From: Macrotrachela quadricornifera
Lineage: Eukaryota; Rotifera; Eurotatoria; Philodinida; Philodinidae
Assembly: GCA_022393335.1 (NCBI GenBank)
Contig: JAJEKB010001478.1
Coordinates: 564,495 to 628,494, forward strand
Length of the DNA: 64,000 bases
Direction of reading: 5' to 3'
Every line of letters begins with the position of its first letter. Positions within the stretch are counted from its first letter, which is position 1. The notes under the pieces are model-generated. The model saw only the letters and a list, made by a program, of their open reading frames with translations, was not told the origin of the DNA and made no database searches. Below are positions 1 to 10,251 of the stretch, in pieces. The translations under genes were made by a program, and so were the position numbers.

Positions 1-405
1 AGTGAAAATTTTGTCGTATCCATGTCATTACCCCAAAACTTTCAAAATTCTCAGCAGTGCGAGGGTGGGTAATCGTAGTTTTTCTGAGGATACGCCCGTA
101 TAATGTACCTTATAAATCTCGATACCCATCTTTAGGATATTATGACATCCCTCATTACAAGTTCATTTCTTTCGTTTATCGAGTCTGGTGTCCTTTGATA
201 TCAGTAATGATATCTATTAACATTTCTACTATTCATCCAGGCTTTCGTCCTTTGTCTGCAATAGATATCTTCTATCTTTCTTTCATTCATCCAGCCCTCG
301 CTACTTCATTTACAAGTGATATATATGATTTTTCTTGCATTATTTTTGCGTTCATGTCGTATCGTTAGTACGAGTTATTTGCATTCGTCCATCTCGCTTT
401 GACCC
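1..405. other. Upstream flank, no gene recognised
   Basis: An open frame at 57-368 starts at GTG and has no recognisable domain or Met start; I treat it as chance. The stretch is the 5' flank of the FLYWCH/MULE gene. I looked for an inverted repeat partner of the region downstream of that gene and saw none. Confidence 0.4.
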
Positions 406-413
406 TATATAAA
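406..413 (+). promoter_or_regulatory. TATA box of the FLYWCH/MULE gene
   Basis: TATATAAA lies 56 nt before the ATG at 469, which places a start site near 435-440. The match is canonical, but AT-rich DNA makes chance TATA strings common. Position, spacing and lack of competing motifs support it moderately. Confidence 0.45.
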
Positions 414-468
414 CACAATTCGTTTTTTCCTTTGCCATTATCTCTCTCCATTTTATTATAATATAGTA

Positions 469-2064
469 ATGCCATCGCCCCATTTAAACAAACCACCGAC
501 TATTACATTCATCACAAGTAACAAGAAAAAACGTCTTCTAGTTGTTGATGGTTATATTTTTCATCAAAACAAATCAACTGACAAAGTTACCTACTGGATA
601 TGCCAGGAAAAAATGTGTGGTATGGGTGTTCATCTTACTAATAATGATTCATTTATTAAATTTACGAAATCCGATCATACACATATGCCTGCACCAGAAA
701 AATTGGAAATTCGAAAAATGTTGCTAGACGTGAAAAATCGTGTTAATCGCGAAACAAATGCTGTTGGTAAAATTTACACTGAAGAACTTTCTCGAACCAA
801 TCTCTCAAGTACGGCACTTGCCATGGCAAATACACCTAAAGAAGCGAGTACGTAAAATAATACGTTCTTCAAAAAAAAATTGATCATTTTTATTATAGAT
901 CATGGTTTACATCAAATTCGTCGACAAAGTACACCTATTCTTCCATCTTCCATAGATTTTGATATTCCATTACGATACAGAAAAACAACTGATGGACAAC
1001 GTTATCTACTTTCTGATAGAGTTCAGCACGTTGATGGAGAAGTTGCAAAACGTATTATAGTTTATGCAACCGATGAACAATTGCGCCTTCTTTTCACATC
1101 ATCACACATTATGATGGACGGTACCTTTGCTAGTTGCCCACCACATTTTGACCAAATATACTCGATTCATTCCATTAAAAATAGTCAAAGTAAACTACTT
1201 TAGTCTTTTATAAGAAAATTCTATATAATCTATCGGAATAGGTTATCTTTGTGTTATTGCTGTTCTTTGTGGTCGATCTAGTGTGATTTACAAAGAATTA
1301 TTTTCAATTCTCGTTCATCATGCTCGTCGTCTTCAATTGAGATTTCATCCTCAAACAATAACAACAGACTTTGAATTAGCTATGATCAAAACAATAGCCG
1401 ATGAAGTAAAGTATCTCCTCTTTTCTCTTCATTAAATGTTTTTATCGACTTTAGTTTCCAAACACATCATGTGGACTGCTATTTCCATTTTACAAATTCA
1501 ATCATTAGACAAATTCAATGTCTTAATCTAACCACGGTGTATTGTAACGACGAACATGCACGTTCTACTGCACGTCAACTAATGACGCTTCCTCTTATTC
1601 CTCTTAATTATATAAAATATGTCTTTGATAAAATTGCTGATACAGCACCTCATATGATGAAACCATTAATTGATTATTTCGAAAATTATTGGATTAGGAA
1701 AATGCGTTGGAGTTTATGGAATGTCTATGGAGTGGAGCACCGCACGAACAATTATGTCGAAGGTAAATTTTGAATTTTTTTTCTAATATTTTACTTTTGA
1801 TTAGGGTGGAATCATCGCTTCAACCGGTTGGTTGCAAGGTTTTCCCCAAATGTCTGGCATTTGTTTGATTGCTTTCGTACCGAAGAAGTATGTGTACGGC
1901 AATCAATGTTAAAGATGGCTATGGGAGATAAAAGACAAGTCAACAAGAAAACAGCCGATTTTCAAGCACGACTCGATTCCCTTCAGTCTCAATTAGATGG
2001 CAAAATGATAACAATCGACGAATTTTCTCGAGGATTAACTCTATTAATGGCAACAAAAATTTAA
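469..2064 (+). CDS. FLYWCH zinc-finger / MULE transposase-like protein, five exons, intact
   Basis: Exons 469-847, 899-1189, 1242-1410, 1455-1762 and 1805-2064 join in frame to 1,407 nt (468 aa). The introns are 42-52 nt with GT-AG ends. Residues about 13-75 form a FLYWCH-type zinc finger (YWIC at 42-45, C50, H70-T-H72). Residues about 195-400 match the MULE transposase domain: DGTF at D200, TTDFE at D266, the family's C-x-F-H-F block just after, and TNNYVEGWNHRF with E382. These are plausible D, D and E catalytic residues. In Mutator-like elements this domain cuts and joins DNA at terminal inverted repeats; I see no such repeats flanking this copy. Four host-like introns and a fully open frame fit a domesticated gene or a recently active element. 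Function in the cell is inferred only from family. Confidence 0.8.
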
Positions 2065-2647
2065 AATTTTTTTTTTGTTATATTCTGTTCTTCAATGAAA
2101 TATTGCATCTGATCGATAAATTGTAATACATTTCTTAAGTAAAATAAATTATCATATAAAACTACCGTTCTTCTACGTAATATACAGTTCTAACATTTTT
2201 TATTATTTTTGATATTTTTTCGAATTTTTTGTCCTTCGATTTTTCTTTCTTTCGAGATTAAGAATTTTCGAAATCCTACTCTCTCGAGATTTTATTTTTC
2301 GAAATTTTTTTTCGAGATTTTTTTTTCGAGATTTTGTCATCATACCAAAAAACTGCCACAGATATCTTTTATTTGAGATTAAATTTATGTATTCGAAAGA
2401 TATTAGTGAGATGTATCTACGATAAAAATATCTTATTGGTTCACGACTTCCTTGCAGAGTTAGCCTATACCAACTTTTTACTATAAAATGGGGTATCCAA
2501 ACGGGACTCATATCTGCTAATTATAAATACTATTAAATGAGTATATAAATTTGATTCTTTCACCATTAGATAGAGCTCAAAATTCTGCGTTTACTATCAC
2601 TATTTGAAACTCGTTAAAGCCTACTTGAGATGTACTTAGGGGTCATA
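2065..2647. other. Intergenic, low complexity
   Basis: AT-rich spacer. Around 2210-2340 there is a run of imperfect TTCGAGATTTTT units that creates a Lys/Arg-rich open frame on the minus strand (2203-2511). No domain is visible and no start context stands out, so it is not called as a gene. Confidence 0.4.
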
Positions 2648-2655
2648 AACTATCA
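2648..2655. repeat. 8-bp target-site duplication, left (AACTATCA)
   Basis: AACTATCA directly precedes the left terminus of the hAT-like element and is repeated exactly at 4595-4602 directly after the right terminus. Eight-bp duplications are the hallmark of the hAT superfamily. Confidence 0.85.
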
Positions 2656-4594
2656 CAGAGATGTCATCGGTTCGTGTTTTTTTCGAACCGAACCGAAATG
2701 AACCGAAAGTTTTACGAACCGAACCGAACCGAACCGATCCATTTTTTGAAAAGTTTAAACCGAACCGAAAAAGTTTCTAACCGAACCGAACCGAACCGAA
2801 TATAGTTGAAATTGACTAAAATTCACACTAAATTAAGGGAATCATTAAAATGTTGTTTGTATTATGATATGTAGAAGGATCCATTTTTAAATAACCATTC
2901 AAAGCGTTTACAAAATTTGATTTTGTTTCAAGGAAACCAATTAAGAAAAATTGATTATTATAATATATTCAAATCAGGGCTGCCAAGTGTACTTCATTTT
3001 GGGGTATTATACTCCATTTGGCCATTTTGCACCCCGAAAAAAACTGTACCTTTGAGGTACAATTTTTGTACCCCATTTGAATTTTTGAGCTTCTAGCACG
3101 ATACACTAATTTTTCATAGATATAAATTGTGTTTCATATTGAAGCTCATAGCGCCGCTGTAGTAACGCTTATAATGAGCAATATTGGTGAAAAGTTGGCT
3201 AAAGATTAGTAATATCTGTTTCATTGATTTTATTTTATTGCACCTTACTTTTTTCTATTTTCAAGTCAAAATAAATTTCGATAGGTCCGTTTTTCTCTTT
3301 ATAGTCATATTAAGCATTCAACCAAAACTAGGCAAAGTTCAGTGTTAAATAACTGAAACTGTAGCTGTTAAACTAAAAATCAGATTGAACTGTAAGACAA
3401 AATGTAATATTTTCTTTTTACATTTTTTCGAAACGAACCTGATTTAATCATATGTACTCAACGATAAGAAAAGTATAGCCATATTAAAAATCCTGTTCCA
3501 GTTGATTATAATATTCAGCATGTCTTAATTGAAAATGTTGTATTGTTTTTTAGATTACAGTTATTTTAGTTATCACATTCGCGGGGATGGGTATCTTGTT
3601 TTTTTCATAATTTGTAAAAAGTTCGGTTCCTTTATTCATGACAATTGTAATACTATAAAACGGCTTTTGCCAACGTTACTATTATAGATAAGAGTTATAC
3701 GGATTTCTTTATCAGAGATAAAAGATGTAGCATCTCATGTCAGAATATTGTAGAAACATTCATGTTTTTCTACTCTAAAGAGACTTTTGCATCACCCTAT
3801 GCGAGAATGGACCCGTGGATCTCATCGCATCTAGCGTATTAAAGTGTTGTTTAATTGTGATAGTGTGCTCTCTTGTATAAAATACTCAATAAACTCGAAA
3901 TCTAATAGAGAGCAGTGAAAAATTATGTTCTTTTTTGAGAGAAAAGACTTTTCATTTAGTTTTTCCACAGTAATCCTTTTCTTTTAGAAAAAATTGCGTA
4001 TCCCAACAGCATACCCTATTCTAGAAAAACTTGTGCCCTAATCGTATCCCATTATAAAGTATGATGCACCACATTTGAAGACTAACACTTGGCAGCCCTG
4101 ATTCAAACACAAATAAAAAAACAAATATGATTAGTCTTTAAAGAATAAGAAAATAAGCAATGGTTTGGTTGTGCATTGTTAGATATAATTTGTGATTTGT
4201 TCACGTTAACTTCTAATGAGAAAAATGTTAAAATTGTTTTTGTTCAAAATGACAGCTATTTAATTCTAACATGAGAGTGTATTTCATTTATCACTATTCT
4301 TTAAGAGAACAATGTCAAGTATACATTCTTTCTCTGTATACTGAGAAACAAAGAATTCTTTGCTTCCATAGGAAATCATTGTTTCATTGCGTGCATTATT
4401 TCTATTGCACAGAAGAGAATAAAGTATGATAAATTAAATATAGCTGGATAAAAAAAGTTTTAAACCGAACCGAACCGATAAATTTTCAAAAAAGTTTTAA
4501 ACCGAACCGAACCGATAAATTTTCAAAAAAGTTTGAACCGAACCGATTTCGAGTCGGTTCGGTTCGGTTCGAAACCGAACCGATGACATCTCTG
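2656..4594. mobile_element. hAT-like non-autonomous transposon with (CCGAA)n subterminal arrays
   Basis: The termini are perfect inverted repeats over 19 bp: the left end reads cagagatgtcatcggttcg and the right end is its exact reverse complement. Similarity continues imperfectly into arrays of the pentamer AACCG/CCGAA at about 2684-2808 and, mostly inverted, 4462-4582. The element is 1,939 bp and is bracketed by exact 8-bp duplications (AACTATCA). Terminus beginning CAG, 8-bp duplication and clustered subterminal repeats, where transposase usually binds, all fit hAT. No transposase frame is present, so it depends on a source elsewhere. A second element is inserted at 2975-4100. Confidence 0.88.
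2975..4100. mobile_element. Second hAT-like element nested in the first
   Basis: Left terminus cagggctgccaagtgt is the exact reverse complement of the right terminus acacttggcagccctg. The flanks are ATTCAAAT (2967-2974) and ATTCAAAC (4101-4108), a 7/8 match to an 8-bp duplication. The 1,126-bp interior has no convincing transposase frame. It is rich in short GTACCCCA/TACCCCATT-like motifs near its left end and ATCCCATT-like motifs near its right end. Insertion inside the older element gives a relative order: outer element first, inner one later. Confidence 0.82.
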
Positions 4595-4602
4595 AACTAT
4601 CA
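4595..4602. repeat. 8-bp target-site duplication, right (AACTATCA)
   Basis: Exact copy of the octamer at 2648-2655, immediately outside the right terminus of the outer hAT-like element. Confidence 0.85.
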
Positions 4603-4959
4603 TCACCTGTCAAAGGCCTCAACCGTAGGGTCAACCTTATTCTCTCAAAATACAATGGATTTTTGATTTCGACCACATATTTGTAATCAGCGTTCCAAAG
4701 CCTATTAGACTAGGTGATAACTGCTCGATTATCTTGAAAAAAAATTTTTTCGAAATTCCTGTACCCCGCCCCCCCTCCCCCCTTTAGAGGCCCTAGAGGG
4801 GTCAACAATTTTTTTTTAGAGTTTTAAGAAACCGACTGCTATTTTTCACCTAAGGCCATGCCCTGATTATTTTTAGCTAGGAATTTTTAAAACTTATATG
4901 CGGGGCAAAAAAGTCGCCTTAATGGGCCATGTCCTTAATTACAAAATTTTGAATAGGTT
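4603..4959. other. Intergenic with a C-rich tract
   Basis: No gene. A C-rich run (about 4762-4783, with seven consecutive Cs followed by T and six more) stands out in AT-rich DNA; on the minus strand it is a G-run. It is followed by a GGCCCTAGAGGGG segment. This may be the edge of an old repeat. Confidence 0.4.
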
Positions 4960-4965
4960 TTTATT
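4960..4965 (-). terminator. Polyadenylation signal of the ART-TPR gene
   Basis: AATAAA on the minus strand about 48 nt past the stop codon of the gene ending at 5013. Position fits a short 3' UTR. Confidence 0.5.
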
Positions 4966-5012
4966 AAAATTATTCATTGAAACTGAATCATTTTTTCAAA
5001 TAAAACGCATGT

Positions 5013-8000
5013 TTACAAATTCATTTCGTTAATTTCGTCGGAAATTTCCTCAATTTTCGATTTTAGACGCCATCGATTATAATCCCAATAAGGTAAACAT
5101 TGCTCAAAAATGATTAATGCTCGTTTATAATAGTCAAATGCTAATTTGAGCTGATTAAGATGATGATAATATTCACCTATACCGGATAAACTTTTCCCTA
5201 TATCTTCATGATCTGGTGGTAAATTTTTTTCGCGTATTGAAAGACATTTGAATTCATATGCAAGACATAATTCATATTGAGCTTGATTTTTATATACTTC
5301 ACTTAAACATAAGAGATTATCAGTCATCTCCAAATCTTTCGTAGATAAGTTAGCTTCTCTAATTCTTACGGCTGTTCCAAGATTTTCAATAGTACGATCA
5401 TAAAATCGTTTTTTATTCCAAATAGCTGCCATCCAATAAAAGCAATCAGAAATACGAACATGGTCAATAGGTTGACAATGTTTGAGTGAAGTCATCGATC
5501 GTTCATAAAAATCGAAAGCTTCATCATATTTTTCTTGTTTAAAGAGAGTGGCACCTATTTTTGTTAGACTAGTGGCAATAAGCATATAGTTAGATGGATG
5601 ATGTATCTGTAGAATCGAAAGTGCTTGATGTTGATAATCGAGTGCGTCATCATATTTTCTTTGACTATCTAACATATCTCCAATGATATTGAGACATCCA
5701 GAAAGCTTCATATAATTAGGTGGAGAACATTTTTGAAAAATTAATAAAGCTTTGTGTATAAATTCGAGTGCTTCATCAGATTCGTCCTGTTCATTTAAAG
5801 TCATGCCAATGCACTCCAAACAAAAAGCAATCTTTTCATGATCAGTAGAATAATATTGTTCATAGATTTTCATTGCTTGTTGATACAAATCGAGAGCTTC
5901 ATCGTATTTTTTTCGGCTAAATCGAATATTACCAATGCTATTAAGACTTTCTGCAATTTTTATATGGCAAGATGGATAGTTCGCTTTTCGAATAGCCAAT
6001 ACTCTTTCTTGATAATCAAGTGCTTCATCATACTTCTTCTGTTCATATAAACTATAGCCAATATTACTAAGAGTTAAAGTAATATCTTTATGACGAAATG
6101 GATAATATTTCTCGTAAAGCATCAATGCTTGTTGATAGAAACGAATGGATTCATCGTATCGTCTTTGACCGTTTCGAATATTTCCCATATGATTTAAAGT
6201 ATTAGCAATGTTCATAAAATTAGAAGGATGATACATTTTTAAAATATTTAATGCACGCTGTTGAACATCAAATGCTTCTTCATATTTTCCTTGTTCATAT
6301 AAAACTCTGCCAATATTATTGTGATAAATAGCAATTGATGAATGATTGGATGAATCAAATTTTTCTCTAATAGTTAAAGATCGTCGATAGAAATCAAGAG
6401 CTTCATCAAATTTATTTTGATCATATAGAATGTTACCGATACGATTAAGGCTATTACTCATATTAGCATTGTTGGATAGACTACTGCATTTCTCTTGAAT
6501 TAATAATGCTTGTTCATTAAGTTTAAGAGCTTCATCATACTTTTCTAACCAATGTAAAGCATCAGCTGTATTGTTAAGACTAATAGCAATATTAATATGA
6601 TCAAATGTATAACATTTTCCATAAATTTGCATTGCTCTTTGATGATAATCTAATGCTTCAATGTATTTCTCTTGATCACAAAGAATAAGACCAATGTCGT
6701 TAAGACTATGTCCAATATTAACATGATCAAGAGGATAATTTTTCTCTCGAATTGTTAATGCTCGTGTTTGAAAGTCTAGTGCTTCATTATACTCGCCTTG
6801 TGCTTTTAGAATGTTTCCAATTCGAACATAAATTCTGGCACACTGAACATGATCTGATCCATACAATTTCTGTTTAATTGAGAGTTCTTGCTGGTAAAAA
6901 TCTAGAGCTACATCATATTTACCTTGCTGATACAAAATTTTACCAATATTATTTAAACAATTAGCAATGTTTACATGATCAAATGGATATAAATTCTTTT
7001 GCATGTTTAGTGCTTGTTGATAGTAATTGAGTGCTTCATCGTATTTTCTTTCGTCTCTAAGTGTATGACCAATAAAATCAAGTGTATAAGCAATATCAGA
7101 ATGTTCTAACGGATAAGAATTCTTTTGAATTACTAATGCTTGTTGATGAAGTTTAATGGCTTCATCAAATTTTTCTTTCACACGATATAGATTACCAATA
7201 TCATTAAAACTATTGGCAATATCAATATGATCGGTTGGATAATGATTCTGTTGTATTGTTAATGATTTTTGATAGGACATCAGAGCTTCATCATACTTTT
7301 CTTGATTAAGTAAGGTATTACCAATGTTGGTAAGAACTGGAATCATTTCAACATGATCCGATAAAAAATAATCTTCTTGCATTTTCAGTGCTCTATAATA
7401 AATATCAAGCGCTTCCTCATGTTTACCTTGTTCATATAAAATATTGCCAATATAGGTGAGAGTGATAGCAATATTATGATAATAAGATGGATAATATGTT
7501 TCGAGCATTGCAAGAGCTCGTTGATAATATTCAAGAGCTTTATCATAGTTTCCTTTTCCATTTAGAAATATGTAACCAATATTATTCCAAGTACCAACAA
7601 TACTTGGATGACCAGAAGAGTAATATTTCATTTTTATGGCCAATCCTTGTTGGTGTAAATCTAGAGATTCATCATATTTTCCTTGACCATATTTAATATT
7701 TCCCATATTATTTAAAGTCTCTGTTATATCAATGTGATCAGATGGACAATATGTTTTTTGCATGATAAATACATACTTAAGTATATCAAGAGCCTCATCA
7801 TATTTTTCTTGTCGGTAGAGAATATGAGCAATACTATTAAAAGTTGAAGCAATGTACACGTGATCTGGTATACAACATTGTTTGTACATTATTATTGCTT
7901 GTCTATGATAATCAAGAGCCTCCGTATACTTCTTTTGATTCGCTAAAATTAAACCAATATTACTTAGATTAGTAGCAATGTCGACATGAAAAGATTTATA

Positions 8001-9677
8001 ATATTCTTCTCGAATTTTTAATGCTTGCTGGATAAAGAGAAGCGCTTCATCATCTTGTGAACGCTGATAATGAAAAAAACCAATATATTCTAGACTAGTT
8101 GCAATATGTGCATGATCAGAAGAATAATATTTTTTTTGAATTGTTAATGCTTTTTGATGAAAATCAAGAGCCTCTTCATATTTTCCTTGACAATGTAATA
8201 GTCTTCCAATATCTGAAAGTATTATAGCAGAATCTTTAATAAGACTTGGTTCATTTTTCATTATTCTATTATAAGCTCGATCATAATATATTCTTGCTTG
8301 ATTCCATTCACCTTTCCAATAATATGTTTGACCAATACAATGTTCAATCCATGATAAATCTTCTTCAGATGAATCATTTAATAAATATTCAAAATATAGT
8401 TGTGATTGATTCCATTGACACATATCACAAATTAATTTTCCAAATATAATTCGAATATTTAAATTTTCTATTTGATTATGTGTATCATTAATATATTTTT
8501 TTATAATAGTTTGTCCATTATTAACTACATTTAATTTAATTATCCAAATATTTTCCTCTTGTTGAATATTTTCTAAATGAAACGTTGTATTAAAATCAAA
8601 TAGAATATCATCTTGAAATATTGTTTCATTGAATTGAGTTATATCAATAACATTAATATTATCATTAAATTCTTTTAAATTCCATTCTATTTCAAATAAT
8701 ACAGAAATAAGATTATTTTCTTCTGTAGATGTTTTTAATAAATCTAATGCTTTTGATCGTTGAGTAGTTGCTGTTAAAAATTCTTTCATTGAAATAAGTT
8801 TATCTTTATTTTGTTGTAATTGATTGAATTCATATCTTGTTAATTTCATTGATCGATAAACATATAAGATTTCTTTATTAAATTGAACGATTTTTTGATG
8901 TTGATGAATTAGACTTTCTAGAAGATCATGAAGAAAATATCGTAATAAATAAAGTTGTTCAGTATTTTCTCTTCGAAATGCTTTATCAATCATTTTTCTA
9001 AGAAATGAATTTTTTAAATACCAACAAATAGCATCATTTGATTGATATTTATCTTCAAATTCAGTAAGAAATTGAAGTTCTTTAGAATGTTTTTGATAAT
9101 AAAGACGATATGTATCAATCATTTGCTTTTTAGCTTTTTCATTTCGTGGCAAATATAAAAGTACATTATGAATAAGATGAAGCCAAAGAAAATTGTTTGA
9201 TTGTTTTGATAAATCATTCATTTTATTTTCATCTTGATCAAAAAAACACCATGGATGAGATTCTTTATTAATATAATCAATTTGTTCTTGAATTGAAGAA
9301 CATAGAAAGTCTAATTCATCATAGATACCAATTATTTTTGAATTTTCAAAAAGTAAATGTTCATTAGAATCTTTTTTCATATTGTATATAAAGATGCTAT
9401 CAATTTGATGAAGATTGATTATATCAGATAACAGTTCAGAAGTAGAAGAACCCGAAATAATTAATAAGACTCTTCCTTCTACAATCGATTGAATAAAATT
9501 AATGCATGTAATCAGTTCAGTATGAAAAATAATATGTTCATTGATTGCATGTAATCGAATCTTTAAATCTTCTATATTATTATTATTATATAATTCATTG
9601 TTTGAATTAAAATAAATAAGAAGTATATTTTCTTTGTGAATCAAAGATTTGATTTCATCCAAAAATGATATATCCAT
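5013..9677 (-). CDS. ADP-ribosyltransferase-like protein with about 25 kinesin-light-chain-type TPRs
   Basis: Single exon, 1,554 aa. Residues 40-135 form an alpha/beta, Rossmann-like N-terminal block (VLLIISGSS at 70-78). Residues about 230-385 resemble an R-S-E-class ART domain: VYRS with R275, then EFLTATTQ at 299-306 where the family has F-x-S-T-S, then FQDDILF at 354-360 where the family has E-x-E-[VI]-L-F. Arg is kept, the STS motif is changed, and both acidic positions read Q and D, so transferase activity is doubtful. From about residue 415 to 1535 there are about 25 repeats of 42 aa (pattern ALDYYQQAL...YYP.DH..IA..LNNIG), preceded by one or two looser ones. The 42-residue unit is typical of kinesin-light-chain TPRs, which bind peptides. 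No signal peptide or membrane segment, so probably cytosolic. ART-TPR fusions are a family I associate with bdelloids; the biological role is unknown. A broken relative lies upstream. Confidence 0.82.
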   Translation of the reverse strand: MDISFLDEIKSLIHKENILLIYFNSNNELYNNNNIEDLKIRLHAINEHIIFHTELITCINFIQSIVEGRVLLIISGSSTSELLSDIINLHQIDSIFIYNMKKDSNEHLLFENSKIIGIYDELDFLCSSIQEQIDYINKESHPWCFFDQDENKMNDLSKQSNNFLWLHLIHNVLLYLPRNEKAKKQMIDTYRLYYQKHSKELQFLTEFEDKYQSNDAICWYLKNSFLRKMIDKAFRRENTEQLYLLRYFLHDLLESLIHQHQKIVQFNKEILYVYRSMKLTRYEFNQLQQNKDKLISMKEFLTATTQRSKALDLLKTSTEENNLISVLFEIEWNLKEFNDNINVIDITQFNETIFQDDILFDFNTTFHLENIQQEENIWIIKLNVVNNGQTIIKKYINDTHNQIENLNIRIIFGKLICDMCQWNQSQLYFEYLLNDSSEEDLSWIEHCIGQTYYWKGEWNQARIYYDRAYNRIMKNEPSLIKDSAIILSDIGRLLHCQGKYEEALDFHQKALTIQKKYYSSDHAHIATSLEYIGFFHYQRSQDDEALLFIQQALKIREEYYKSFHVDIATNLSNIGLILANQKKYTEALDYHRQAIIMYKQCCIPDHVYIASTFNSIAHILYRQEKYDEALDILKYVFIMQKTYCPSDHIDITETLNNMGNIKYGQGKYDESLDLHQQGLAIKMKYYSSGHPSIVGTWNNIGYIFLNGKGNYDKALEYYQRALAMLETYYPSYYHNIAITLTYIGNILYEQGKHEEALDIYYRALKMQEDYFLSDHVEMIPVLTNIGNTLLNQEKYDEALMSYQKSLTIQQNHYPTDHIDIANSFNDIGNLYRVKEKFDEAIKLHQQALVIQKNSYPLEHSDIAYTLDFIGHTLRDERKYDEALNYYQQALNMQKNLYPFDHVNIANCLNNIGKILYQQGKYDVALDFYQQELSIKQKLYGSDHVQCARIYVRIGNILKAQGEYNEALDFQTRALTIREKNYPLDHVNIGHSLNDIGLILCDQEKYIEALDYHQRAMQIYGKCYTFDHINIAISLNNTADALHWLEKYDEALKLNEQALLIQEKCSSLSNNANMSNSLNRIGNILYDQNKFDEALDFYRRSLTIREKFDSSNHSSIAIYHNNIGRVLYEQGKYEEAFDVQQRALNILKMYHPSNFMNIANTLNHMGNIRNGQRRYDESIRFYQQALMLYEKYYPFRHKDITLTLSNIGYSLYEQKKYDEALDYQERVLAIRKANYPSCHIKIAESLNSIGNIRFSRKKYDEALDLYQQAMKIYEQYYSTDHEKIAFCLECIGMTLNEQDESDEALEFIHKALLIFQKCSPPNYMKLSGCLNIIGDMLDSQRKYDDALDYQHQALSILQIHHPSNYMLIATSLTKIGATLFKQEKYDEAFDFYERSMTSLKHCQPIDHVRISDCFYWMAAIWNKKRFYDRTIENLGTAVRIREANLSTKDLEMTDNLLCLSEVYKNQAQYELCLAYEFKCLSIREKNLPPDHEDIGKSLSGIGEYYHHLNQLKLAFDYYKRALIIFEQCLPYWDYNRWRLKSKIEEISDEINEMNL

Positions 9678-10251
9678 AATAATTTTAAATATTTACTATA
9701 TTTAAAATAATAAAACTTAATAATGATATGTACTTATGAGTGAAATTTCCAAGCTATTATAAATACGTTTAATTTTTGTTTGATCAATATTCATATAGTA
9801 AATCACGTCAATGATTTTTTCCAACTAATACATCTATTAATGTATACAAAATCATATGTCACCTTTGTGCAACGTAATTATGACGTGTATATATTATTGC
9901 TTACATTCTTGGTTTGTTTTTCGCAATCATATTTGTCGATATTTTGTTTATTTTTATCATTCGTATTTTTTATTGCCTTCTCGTTATATGTTATGATATA
10001 ATCGAATTGAAAGGAACAATGATTCATACTCGAACAAAAAAATGATGAAAATTTTCCTTGATAATCTGCTTGTTAAAAGTATGCGAAAGTTGATCGAAAA
10101 TGTAATGATTTTAAAGTAAAAACAAGCATGGTTTAAACGATATTTTGGAATAACTGTTGTTGTTGTATTCTGTATGTTTTCTGGAATTGTAGAAAAGAAC
10201 TTCAATGATAAAATTAATTTTCAAAAAAAATAGTTAATATTATACATAGAA
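9678..10251. other. 5' flank of the ART-TPR gene
   Basis: AT-rich, no gene recognised. Short frames at 9780-10205 have low-complexity translations and no domain. The region separates the ART-TPR gene from the palindromic element. Confidence 0.4.

Noticed and set aside
2203..2511. 102-aa minus-strand frame
   Set aside because: Low-complexity Lys/Arg/Ser from TTCGAGATTTTT repeats; no domain.
2680..2810. (CCGAA)n tract as telomeric or satellite DNA
   Set aside because: It is confined to the inner flanks of the transposon ends in opposite orientation; it is part of the element.
5013..8200. Regular repeated DNA that could suggest a tandem array or CRISPR
   Set aside because: The 126-bp period is exactly 42 codons, units are diverged and in frame, so it is protein repeat structure.
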